Shown here piece by piece: positions 34,720 to 45,234 of a DNA stretch of 64,000 bases. The number at the start of each line of letters is the position of its first letter. Positions within the stretch are counted from its first letter, which is position 1. The notes under the pieces are model-generated. The model was not told the origin of the DNA, searched no databases, and saw only the letters and a list, made by a program, of their open reading frames with translations. A program made the translations under genes and the position numbers. This DNA is from Molossus alvarezi (Eukaryota; Chordata; Mammalia; Chiroptera; Molossidae): the NCBI GenBank assembly GCA_037176705.1, contig CM073893.1, forward strand, positions 30,169,182 through 30,233,181, written 5' to 3'.

Positions 34720-35240
34720 TGTTACTGGAGACAGCCTTAAGTCCAGGCAAGAGCCTGCCTGGCCACCTCAGAGGGGCAGGCCATGCCAGGGCAGCCCAGG
34801 AGAGACAGGAGAGCTAGAATCCTGGGGTGTCCCAGGACTCCAACTGGTCCCCCTGAATATGCAGGCACTGTGTCCAGGCAGTAGGCAAACTGAGGGTTGT
34901 AGCATTTACAAGAATCTCCAAATGCCTGGGTTTCTCCCCCATTGGCCAAGATGGTGCAGTGGGAGGTTCTTACACTCAGGAGCCAAAAGCTAGAAACATG
35001 AGTGGACAGGGCCAGAGCAAGAAAGCTAGCACAATAATTAGATAGAAAAAAGCCTTCCCCTCCCTATTCCTGTAAGTACCAGTGGGCTTGAGCAGAAAGG
35101 GGGCATAGTCTTTGAGATGGAAGTCCACCATTCTCCCAGGCCTGGGCACCTGAATAAAGCCTCTTTCCTTTAGCATCATCATCTATCTCAAGACTTTGGC
35201 TTTTGTTGTGGTAGGCAGCTGAGGCTGTGTTTTGGTTACA
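34720..35240 (+). mobile_element. solo LTR of a gammaretrovirus-like ERV
   Basis: TGTTACTGG at the 5' end and GGTTACA at the 3' end give the TG...CA termini, and TTAG is repeated exactly on both sides (34716-34719 and 35241-35244), the 4-bp duplication typical of gammaretroviral integration. A poly(A) signal AATAAA lies at about 35154, followed by GCCTCTTTCCTTTAGCATCA and a T/G-rich U5. The block is GC-richer than its surroundings. Internal viral genes are absent, as expected after recombination between two LTRs. Frames inside (34737-34949 and 34976-35182, minus) are not genes. Confidence 0.85.
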
Positions 35241-35249
35241 TTAGAATAA

Positions 35250-36115
35250 CAATATGACTGAAATAGACCCAAGCAAACAAAATATAAAATCAAACCTTTG
35301 ATCAAAGTAATTCATCATGATTCAATAATGTGTCATGATTTCAATTTGAAATATTAAGTTTTATATTGATTAACCATAGCCTTGCTATTAATTTAAATTT
35401 AATTCTGTAATTCAGCTATAATATCCTTGAAATATATTGTTTCAGTGAAAAAGAAACATTTTGAGAATAACTAGGTTAAATGTAATCATATAATATTGTA
35501 TGTGTTATATAAATGTGTGTTTTATGTTTCTGTTTTCAATGTGCCAAGTCAGAAAAAATTAAATAACAAAGAAAATTAATTATATTAAAGATAGAAAGAA
35601 GTCTTAATAATATAAATTCCAATGAGATAATTTTAAAAGATGTTTTTAAGAATGTGTAAAATATGTAAAATTTGTTATATGAAGGAAGAAATATTTGTCT
35701 TATATATACTTTGATATTAGTGTTAGTATTTTGGAAGACAAGAACATTTCTCATTTCTATAATAAAGTTAATAAGTAGATGAATCCTTAATGATAATTAA
35801 GCATATTATTTAAAGAAAACCATTATATCGTTTTTTATATATGCTTTCTTCATTGCCAAAAGAATCTCTTTGGATCTAAAATATAAATTAGAAAAAAGAC
35901 TATGATTGTTATAAATAACCTATAGTTTCCAAAAACTTACTCTGCCCTTTAGAATAGACATTCTAGGTAGAGGGGCTAATATGGCGGTAGTTTAGGAGTA
36001 TTTGATAACTTACTAAGGTTGACTAAAATGTTAAAAAAAAAGTTTACAAAATAATGATATAAAACTAAATAAAATATGACTTGGAAACCAAACAAATTTG
36101 ATTCTCATAACAGGA
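35250..36115. other. no gene seen
   Basis: AT-rich DNA. The minus frame at 35536-35754 is a hydrophobic chance frame without family features. Confidence 0.5.
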
Positions 36116-36131
36116 TGTTTAAAATACTGTT

Positions 36132-36409
36132 GTTATAGCCCTGCCCAGTTTTGCTCAGCGGTTAGAGCATCCGCCCGCGGACCAGAGAGTCCCGGGATCA
36201 GTTTACACTTAGGGCACATATGTAACTCGGTTGCAGTTTGTCCCTGGCCCTTGTCCCTGGCCCTGGCTAGGGTCGTGTAGGTAGCCACCAGTCGATGTGT
36301 CTCTCTCATGTCGATGTTTCTCTCTCTCTCTTTTCCTCCCTCTCTCCCTCCCACTCTAACTGAAGATAAATGCAAGTATGTCCTCAGGTGAGGATAAAAA
36401 AAAAAATCA
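36132..36409 (+). mobile_element. VES-type SINE, tail form B
   Basis: Head CAGTTTTGCTCAGCGGTTAG and AGCATCCGCCCGCGGACCAG, body TCGGTTGCAGTTTGTCCCTG, CATGTCGATGTTTCTCTCTC, tail GTCCTCAGGTGAGGATAAAA. TTAAAATACTGTT flanks it at 36119-36131 and 36410-36422. The words CCCTTGTCCCTGGCCCTGG show a small internal tandem duplication. Confidence 0.95.
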
Positions 36410-36424
36410 TTAAAATACTGTTAT

Positions 36425-37490
36425 AAACAAGTCACCTTTTAAATAAATAATACTATTTTTAAGAAATTTTAAACATATCAATGTTATATCAAAAAAGTTT
36501 GTCTCAAAATGTTCATTATATAAATAAAAACATTCATGTATTATAATTTAATTTAACAATCATTTAAAGAAGTTATTAACATCTGTTAATCAAAACATTG
36601 TTTCATTGAACATAGTGGAGAAATAATACCTATACTTAAGCCATTGATTGATCTAATTATTTAGTTTCTCTTATAATCTAATCTTTTATAACTCTTTTAT
36701 GTTTTAATGTCTGTACTGCTTTAAAAAACTGAGCTGTGGAGGTCATTTTCTGTGACAGGAGCTCTGAACATCCATTATGGGCAGACACTGAAAAGATTAA
36801 AACTGTCATATCTAGACGTATACATTGTCAGAAAACTGCTACTTTCATGTCTAGTTTGTTTTGAAAATGTATTTAATATTATACTGTCCATCATGTTGCT
36901 TATAGAACATCTAAATATGGCAGATAACTTGACAACACTCCATGTCAATGTTATGTCACCTACCAATTAGTGCATATTGAAAAAAAGATTAACACATACT
37001 CTCTTCTGAAAGATATTCAATACAAAAATTCTTTTCTGATGGTAACTTTATCCTGCTTGCATTTTTCTTTTTTTATAGTTGATAATGTGACCGAAAATAA
37101 TTGTGATTAATAAGACTATAAAAATTATATCCAAAGTTCTCACCAAATAAATGAACCCCATGAATAGTTCAACATTTTTTCATAATCAAATAATATCATT
37201 TTCTAAATATAGCTTTATCTTTCCTATGAATTTATTTAGATTCTATTAGCATTATGAATATTAAAAACAATTTATTAGAAGAATGACTGCAAATGTTGCT
37301 TTGGTAATTTGCATTTATCTATTGCCTAGTTGATAATTAAAAGATAATATCATTTTAGCATGCTTGTTTATTTTGTCAATCTTGGTCAATAAATACATTT
37401 TTCAACAAACAGAACATCTAACTTATATAAATCTAAAGTTAAATGAGAAACTTAAAATAAATAGCTGAGTTTCAAAATTAATTTTGACTA
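36425..37490. other. no gene seen
   Basis: AT-rich DNA. The overlapping frames at 36752-36970 (plus) and 36775-36966 (minus) show no family features. Confidence 0.5.
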
Positions 37491-37497
37491 GGATGTC

Positions 37498-38066
37498 ACT
37501 GAATGTGTGGAGACCACAATCTTCTGGAAAAATAGAAAGGGTCAATCAAAGTCTTAAAAGAACAATAACTAAATTATGTCAAGAATCTTATCAGAATTGG
37601 CTTCAATTCTGATTCTACCCATTGCCCTTCTGAGAGTTCAGACTAGTCTGACCAAATTAGTAAAACTTAGTTCTTTCAAAATCCTACATGGAAGGCCTTT
37701 TCTCTACTCAGATGTCGTACTAGATGAGGAATTACACAAAAGTATACATTGTCACTTGTCTGGCCAGTTTTTTGAAGGCCAAACAGGAGCTTGGGTGGAA
37801 GAAAACTCCACCCAAGCAAATTACCAAAGCAACATTCACAGTCGTTCTTTTAATAAATTGTTTTAATATTTATAATGCTAAGGAAACTCCTTCTACCACA
37901 AAACCTCTATAAGAACCAGAAACCTCACTCCTAATCAAAGTCTGAAAAGATGGGTCTCCAGCATCTCAATTAGTCCCTATATTTTCTATTGCAACAGCTA
38001 ACAAAGTCCCAGGCACTGCCAGCTGGATCCATCACATGAGTAAAACCTTACTCCGGAGAATTACCT
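37498..38066 (+). pseudogene. ERV pol remnant: integrase C-terminal part
   Basis: In the provirus this part of pol encoded the end of integrase, the enzyme that joins viral DNA to the host chromosome. What remains starts inside the catalytic core end (WRPQSSGKIERVNQ-like words from about 37508) and passes through LCQ and PIALLR to the LHGRPF word (37687-37706), and ends with a SWIHHM word near 38025-38040, the usual close of gammaretroviral pol. Several frame changes and stops interrupt it, so no protein can be made. Reverse transcriptase, protease and gag are not found upstream; the 5' end is lost at about 37498. The 96-codon frame at 37576-37866 is one uninterrupted piece. Confidence 0.85.
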
Positions 38067-38149
38067 GACCTTGAGTACTCAGGCAAGGCTAAATGGACTT
38101 CTGAATCCATTGAGAATCTCAAGCTCCTACTTAAGAAAAAGACAACATT

Positions 38150-40236
38150 CAGATAAGTTCATATCACAACTTCTAATAATATGTATAAACTTTTGGATTG
38201 ACCTCTTGCTCTTTTGCTACCTTCAGGTTCCTCCCTCCTCAATTCCATCATTCAGCCTTTCTCAGTAGTACTCTTCTTTGGATCAATAATCCTTTACTTA
38301 ACTTTCTTCCTCGTATGCATGTTCACCTGTGCACCACCGGGCATCCCACTTGAGACTTGTTTTAATCCTTCCTATAATCGTACATAAGATGAAATATCCC
38401 AATTTTCCCTTAACTCTTACTCTCCTACTCTGTTATACACCAATTGGTCTTATCCAAAAACTAACTCATACTATTGCCAGTACTACTGTTCATGCCAGTC
38501 ACCAACCTGATTGCTGAATATGCTTAAATGCCAAACAAAAGGCCTCCATCATTCTGGCCACACTCTATGAATGCACCACTACTCAAACATTCCTACACAC
38601 CCACACCTGATATGTCTTTCAGTCTCAAACAATAGTAAATTACAGGCTTCAACAACTATATCACCAGACCCTTGCTAACTGGTTTTGACCACAAGCAGAT
38701 AGGCCTCCCATCCATGGGCCTATTTTTACAAACCCTTCTGTTAAACCCTCAAAATCCTTTTTTTTTTTTTTTTTTGCATTCAAAACTTTGTCAGGAATAC
38801 CTCAGCCACCTTTTTAGGCAACTCAGCATAGAAGCTAGGGAGGCCTTTATCACCATCCATAAGGACTCTCAAATAGAACAAAAGTTTACCTCTCCCAGCC
38901 CACCCCAAGCTGCAGCACCACAGGTTTCAAATTCCTTCGATTGGACAGGAATTATTTCCTACTTACCTAACAGGTAGTTTATCTTTCCCCAAGACAACCC
39001 TATCTACAAGATCTGATTTCTGCTTTTGATGCCTTCAGTGGGCCCCCAAGGCACTGAAACCCATTAACATCCTATGTAAAGTTCTCATGTACAATTCTCC
39101 TTACTTTCACATTTGGGGAAAGCCTAGCACCATTCTACTTGAAAATATCACAGCCAATGCATCCCAAATATCAAATCTTCTCTTAAATCCAGTCTCTTCG
39201 GGTAATCTAGAAGCATACAATTCTTTATCCAGGGTCATCTCAGAGATCCCGGTTTAGACTGCCAAAAGCAAGGACTAGACCTATCAAGCACTAGGAGCAC
39301 TACGCTATATTCCCATGGGACTTGGGGCTGTATTACACATTCGGTAACAAAGTTTACATTACCCTGCCACCTCAATGGACAGGACAATATTATTGGGATA
39401 TGGCTGGCCATATATATTGATGGCAAATCAGTATACCACTATGCCACTCTTTACATTATTAATAAAGCAGTACACAAATGAAAAACCCACATTAATTCTC
39501 CTAGCCATATTTTTAAGCTTTGGCACTGGGTTCTCTGAAGCCATGGTAGGTAGCACGGCTTATTACTCTGTAGGTCAATTAGCTAAGGAACCTTCTCAAA
39601 TGTTTAAAGACATAGCCAATACTATGACTAAATTGTAAGACCATATTAATTCCCTAGCAGCTATGGTCCTCCAAAACAGAAGAGCCCTAGATCTTCTCAC
39701 TGTAGCCCAAGACAAACCTACATAGTCTTCCAGAAGAAATGCTGCTATTATGTTAACCAATCTCTTCAGGTACAAGAGGACATCTGAAGTCTCATCACAT
39801 GTTCCGCAGACCTAGAAAATAAATACAAAACTCTCACTTGATGGAGCTCCCTCACTTCTACTGTCCTCCAATGGATTATCCCCTTTATCCCAATCCTATT
39901 AGGATTCTTTAAAGCCATAATTTTTGAACCCCAAACTCTAAACACCCTTGTCTCCTTTGTTTCAGATCAAATACAAACTATGAAACTCCCTACGGTAATA
40001 GCTCCAGGATTTCACACAATCCCAGATGTGCCTCTGACCTCCTTAGATCAACCAATACAACAAAACCTATTGGATCAAGCTGTACAATGCTGCCACTCCA
40101 CCCTAACCTAACCATTCCCAGACAGAGAGCAAGCAATACTGGGCCAACACAGCTCCAGGACCAAATTCAGCAGGAAGTAGATCCAGAAGCCAGAACAATG
40201 TCCCTCAACTTCACAAATAAATTTGGTCAATATCAC
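38150..40236 (+). pseudogene. ERV env remnant (surface and transmembrane parts)
   Basis: The region lies between the pol end and the 3' LTR, where env belongs. The upstream part is Cys-, Pro- and Thr-rich like a surface subunit and holds a T run (38758-38775) that breaks the frame. Downstream (39375-39638) a hydrophobic stretch like a fusion segment is followed by the conserved QNRRALDLLT word at about 39674-39702, which marks the transmembrane subunit of gamma-type retroviruses. In that frame TAA at 39636-39638 and TAG at 39723-39725 stop translation. Further on, a hydrophobic segment around 39875-39915 would be the membrane anchor. Many stops and shifts make this a clear pseudogene; it has no predicted function today. 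Confidence 0.8.
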
Positions 40237-40249
40237 TAGAGGGAGGAGT
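40237..40249 (+). other. polypurine tract of the ERV
   Basis: AGAGGGAGGAG directly before TGTTAGGG, the normal place for the primer of plus-strand DNA synthesis next to the 3' LTR. Confidence 0.75.
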
Positions 40250-40700
40250 TGTTAGGGTAGACAGCAAGATAGACATGAGCTGGGTGAGGTAGTTGTGGCT
40301 TGGAGGGGATACATGAGAGTCATGACAAACGAAAACAGAAGACCCAAGAGTGAGCCAGGGAGAGACCTAAAATCTTCTCCAGGATGTGGTCTGACTTTTA
40401 GCACAGCCATAAAATATCCAGAAAGGGCAGCTTTGAAGCTTAAAGAGAGAGATTTTTTTGAGACCAAGGGGAGGCAGAGATTTATTCCTTACTCACAGGG
40501 GCATTTTGGCCCAGGGATATAAAGTCTCTGAACCCCCAAATTTGGGACACTTGGAACAACTTCAGCCAGCCAAGCTGCCTATTTAGACTATATGTGAATT
40601 TATTTCCATGAAAGTAAATTCTTGTATGTTTTGCTGCTATTTGGTATTATCTCTTGTTCAAAATTCTTCCTATGAGAAGACAAGAGCTGGAGGCACAGAG
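40250..40700 (+). mobile_element. 3' LTR of the truncated ERV
   Basis: Begins TGTTAGGGTAGACAG right after the polypurine tract. It has a TATAAA box at 40518-40523 and an AGTAAA poly(A)-like signal at 40613-40618, followed by a T-rich stretch. The 3' end is not certain: GGAGGCACA near 40695-40700 would give a CA end, but the 5' LTR is missing, so neither a partner nor a duplication is available for comparison. It is not the same LTR as the one at 34.7 kb. Confidence 0.75.
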
Positions 40701-40704
40701 ACTA

Positions 40705-41178
40705 CTTTAACCATCTACTGACCATCCTTGACAATAGGATCAGCTTCTGCAAGCAGGAAAGGAAAGCTGAATGCACATTCTAAGGACAGGAGAGGGGAGT
40801 AGAAAGCTTCTAATTGCTGGTGTCAGCATACAGGTAAAACTGTTGGTGTCATCTTCATGATGACTTTTCCCAACATCAATGATTATCAGCAAGCAAGGGA
40901 AGACAACCAACCACCAGGACAGAACAAATATACACTACTTGACACAACCTCAGGACTGGCTGGGGGTACCAGAAAAGAGGTTGATTTGCCAGAGTCACAG
41001 GGAATTTAGGTTCAAGAATTATACTTGGGTCTTTAAGGAAAAGGTATTCCAGAGGTCTAGAAGTCTGGAAAACATTTAGGATATACATAAGTGGTAATTT
41101 ACTCAAAGTTTCCAAAGAAAACCAGTATTTCAATTAGTGTTTGGATAACCCCCAAATTTTATTCTTAGACACTAAAGT
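40705..41178. other. no gene seen
   Basis: Ordinary DNA downstream of the LTR. Overlapping frames on both strands (40876-41133 minus, 40879-41079 plus) mirror each other and have no motifs. Confidence 0.4.
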
Positions 41179-41195
41179 TAAAAATCAAGTGAATA

Positions 41196-41400
41196 GTCCA
41201 GCTGGTATGGCTTGGTGGTTGAATGTAGACCCATGCACCAAGAGGTTCCTGGTTTGATACTCAGTCAGGGCACATGCCCAGGTTGTGGGCCCGATCACTA
41301 GTGGGGGCATGCAGTAGGCAGCCAATCGATGTTCTCTCTCATTGATGTTTCTATCTCTCTCTCTCTCTCCCTTCCTCTCTGTCTAAAATCAATAAAAAAA
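41196..41400 (+). mobile_element. VES-type SINE, tail form A
   Basis: Head GCTTGGTGGTTGAATGTAGA, B box GTTCCTGGTTTGATACTCAG, body CATGCCCAGGTTGTGGGCCC, CATTGATGTTTCTATCTCTC, tail AAAATCAATAAAAA. AAAAATCAAGTGAATA lies at 41180-41195 and again at 41401-41416, a perfect 16-bp target duplication that suggests a fairly recent insertion. Confidence 0.96.
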
Positions 41401-41419
41401 AAAAATCAAGTGAATATAA

Positions 41420-44210
41420 TAGTGAAATCATCCTTACTTCAATCTGTTTTATAAGACATTCAATATTTCCTTGATATATTGGGATATACACAATCTTTTT
41501 TTTTTTTTTTCATTTTTAGAATCTCTAAAATTTTTAATCAGATGCCCCTATTATATATTTGCATTGATTTATTTTTTTAAAAACAAAATTAAGGAAGAGT
41601 GATCATGTAAATAATCATATTAGTATAATAAATAGCTTTTTCACCTTTGGGCATAATAATATATATATTTTTTGCTTTAACCTAATAAATATTAGATTAC
41701 AAATATCAATTTAGTTTAGTAAATGAATATACACTTCTTTATATAGCCATTATACCTTAATGTTGTAAATTGTATATTGTCAAAATGTATATGCACATAT
41801 CCGTAAACACAACCACACTCAAAACTTTAGTGACCCAAATTCTAATGATGAGACATCTAACATCATGTTAAAAATGTGAACTGCTAAAATGTTAAAAAAC
41901 AGGATTCTTGGAGGTAAGATGAAATGGTGAGCTATATTCTCAAAGCAACTAATAGTTTCTGAGGAAAATTGCTGACTGAAAAGTTCTAAAGTTCTTTTTG
42001 CTGTATTATCCCCAAACTGGCAACCATTTGCCACTGGTCAAGAGCAAAGTCAAAGAGACAGATGAAAGTAACTGAAAAGAATGTAGTAGAATGACACTAT
42101 TTCTAAGTTCCAACTGAAAGAGGAGAAGGAGTGATCTTAGATACAAAGCAGTGATCTCCTTTAATCACAAATATTTAATTAAGTATATCTAAGAACTAGA
42201 AAGAAATATAAGGTATTCTATAAATTAGGCTCTATTTGAAAATAACTCTTGAAACCACTAGTACTCTTCTCATAGTTATATAATTTTTACTTTATTATGA
42301 TGTCCCTTAAGCAGCTCTCTGTTGGAGGAAAAATAGTAATGTACGCATTTTTTACCTTGCTTATCAATCCAGACTTACATAATTTTTTTTTTTTATTTAG
42401 TCATTTTAGTTGTTGTTGCTTTAATGTTGCTTTGTTATTTGTAATTTTTTGTTCCTCCCTTTCCCCATTGAATAACATTTAATTTGCTTTGATTGCTTTT
42501 TCATTCACAATCCACTTTCAACTATAATTCATTTATTTACCCATCATTATTGTAATAAATAAATTTAAAATTCATTTAAACACATGAAATGAGTTATATC
42601 AAGGTCTTCTTAAAAAGAAAATGCTTAAAGCAACATACCAAATATATTGAACATCTGATCAGATCCTGAATGGCAAAGGACCCCAGGGGTTACAATAATA
42701 ACCTTTTTTTTTTTTTTCCAGATAAAATAATTAAAATGTGGTGTATTCAGAGATGATCATAAGAGAAAGGTGTTGTATCCAGTAAACCATGTATTATTTG
42801 AATTCTGAAGTTGATTTCAAATTCAAATTGATCACAAACAATTAATAAAAGGGTGAATATGAAACAGAGCTTCTTAGTAATCCATAGAAAATCCATTACA
42901 GTTGTAGTTAATTATTTTTGGTATAATGTTTGTTCTGTTTTGAAAACCTAGTTTCCTTGATTATAATAAACTATAAAAGCCTGTTTTTAATGCAAAAGAA
43001 TATTCCATTTATTTTTATTTTATTTATTTTTGTCTACACAATTTGGAACTCTACAACAACCTTCTACTTTTCAGTAAAAATCTCACATGAGAAGGAAGCT
43101 TAGTTCTAAAGGTAAAATCAAATGCATGCCATTAGTTTCTAAACCAAAAGACATAGATATAAACAGCATCAAGGAAATAATTTATGTTTACATTTTTGTT
43201 TTAAATTATGAAGACTATATCAAAATCAAATTTTTAGTTGTGATTTCTAATGTAAATATTTTGGGTTACCGCAGTATTTTTTACTTCCTTAGCCTTTGAT
43301 AGGGAAGGAGGAGAGTCTTTGCCAATGCTCTGCTAAGATGAAAACCAGATAAAAAGAAATGAAGCTCCAATAAAAATGGTTTTCAAATTGTGGTAGACAA
43401 AGAGATTCCCTACCCTGACCCTCATTTAAGGCTTGCTGTCCTCTTCCAAGAAGTGCTGTTAGCAGACAGCTTCACCCGACAGGTCCTCTAGGCTGTGCAT
43501 CAGTGGCCAGAGGTCACACTCCACACCCCATGACTAAGCAAGGTAGAACAAAGGCCCAGCCACTCCAGCTCAATGTGGCACTCTCATGGACACTATTGTT
43601 CTACAAACTGTCATAAGTTGACAAAAGAAATCTAGACTGTTACATTATCCCGCTGATTAAAACATAGTCTATTATATTGATGGTATCATGCTGATCCAGA
43701 AGGAGAAACAAATTGTAGGAATAATTTCTTCATACTTACAATGAAAATTAAAATCTATAAATTTAAAAATACCATTTATGCCCTGGCCAAATATATCTGA
43801 AAATCAGTGAAATCTGGGACTTAATGACAAACAGCAGGTTGTTCCATTATATATTGTCATATACATTTTATTTTATTTTATTTCTATAAATAAAAGAGTT
43901 GATAAATACAATTTTATTTGCTCTCTTCTGGTCATACACATAATTATCTGAATTCTAAGTGTTTTCACTGGAGAGTGATTACAACAAACTGAAACCATTA
44001 CATATAAGATCAATGAATGACAGTCAAAAAGAAAAATAGTTTATATGTTATGAGAAATGTTTGAATAGTCTGGGATGTTTTAACTGGATTATAAAAAGAT
44101 GAGAGACATTCTTCAAAATCCAACAAGCTAGTATATTTAAAATGGGAGGATGGGCATTAGAGAAAGATATTTCTTTTAACAACTGAATGGTTTAAGATTC
44201 TCATTTTATT
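41420..44210. other. no gene seen
   Basis: AT-rich DNA with T runs at about 41491-41510, 42380-42395 and 42701-42718. A GC-richer block at 43400-43630 belongs to no family I recognise. Frames such as 43087-43299 and 41819-42034 show no motifs. Confidence 0.5.
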
Positions 44211-44214
44211 TAAT

Positions 44215-44375
44215 TATTATAGAAACAAACTCTAAGGCAGTATTTTCTCCACTTTTTAGATGAAAGAAATAAGGTTATTTAATATAGAGTATAAGCTCTT
44301 TAAACTTACAGTCTATGACCTCAAAGAGTAATGAATATAAGTCACATCGGTCAAATTGCCATTTGAAATGAAGGA
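44215..44375 (-). repeat. possible MIR-like remnant, antisense
   Basis: ATTATTATAGAAACAAACTC and CTCCACTTTTTAGATGAAAG then AAATAAGGTTATTTAATATA recall the reversed MIR words 'attattatccccattttacagatgaggaaactgagg'. Strongly decayed. Confidence 0.35.
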
Positions 44376-44379
44376 AGAA

Positions 44380-45195
44380 TTTTTAATAAAGGTAACAAGC
44401 AAAGTACATGATCAGATCTAGCAAAGACTAGGGCAAAAAAAAAAAATTGTTGATTGAATACCATGTAGTATATAATAGAGATTTTAGGCATAAGTCATTA
44501 TTTTATAAGCACTGTATGAGTCAGGGAACAATCAAGAAATTGGAAATACACATCAGAATTCAAATATAAGGACTTTCACGGGAGGAATTAATTCCACAAC
44601 TAGTAAAGGGACTGAAAATTCAAACTGGATAGGATGAAGTAGCCTAGAACATGGCAATAGAAAGAAAGAAAAAATGTTCTAAGCCACAAGGAGGGGTGTC
44701 ATTTGAGACCAGGGACAAGAGTCACTGGCAGAAGACTCAGTTTATTACTAGGGTTTCTGTCCAAAGACAAAGGGAGGAGGGAGAGAAGACAGTGAGAGAG
44801 AAAGACAGAATGAAAACACTAGGCTGCTATCTTCTCCTTCCCACCCTCTAGTGTTTGTGATGCCTCTGTTTGTCCAAATACACAACTGTATGGAGCCTGG
44901 ACAATGTATCTGCGTGCTGAAGGGTAAGAAAAAAAAGGTGAGAAGCAAACCTAAGTGGCACCAGCACAGAACCTGAGCAGTTAGATGGATGATGTGTTAC
45001 TTTCGGAATGTCAGCAAAGAACTATCTTGAGTGAGTCACTATCTCTAACCCTGGGTCTTTAGTTTTGAAAAAGGAATCTTACCTATTAGAGAAGTAAGAA
45101 ACTGTCCAGTTACACAATTTTATGTGTATTTCTTTGTGTTTGGATGTGGAAAAAAAGAAAGTAGAGAAAAGAGCTTAGTAGCCTAGTTTTTCAAA
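44380..45195. other. no gene seen
   Basis: AT-rich to mixed DNA. The frames at 44651-44851 (plus) and 44748-44948 (minus) overlap a purine-rich stretch and are not convincing. Confidence 0.4.
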
Positions 45196-45202
45196 TGCTG
45201 GG

Positions 45203-45229
45203 TTTTTTTTTGTTTTTTTTTTTTTTTTT
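45203..45229. repeat. poly(T) run
   Basis: About 26 T residues with one G; probably an old reversed A tail, but no element is recognised next to it. Confidence 0.85.
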
Positions 45230-45234
45230 CATAG

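Noticed and set aside
34976..35182. 68-codon minus frame
   Set aside because: It lies antisense inside a delimited solo LTR and has no family resemblance.
37576..37866. 96-codon frame as an expressed protein
   Set aside because: It is one uninterrupted piece of a decayed retroviral integrase end, with its natural frame broken on both sides.
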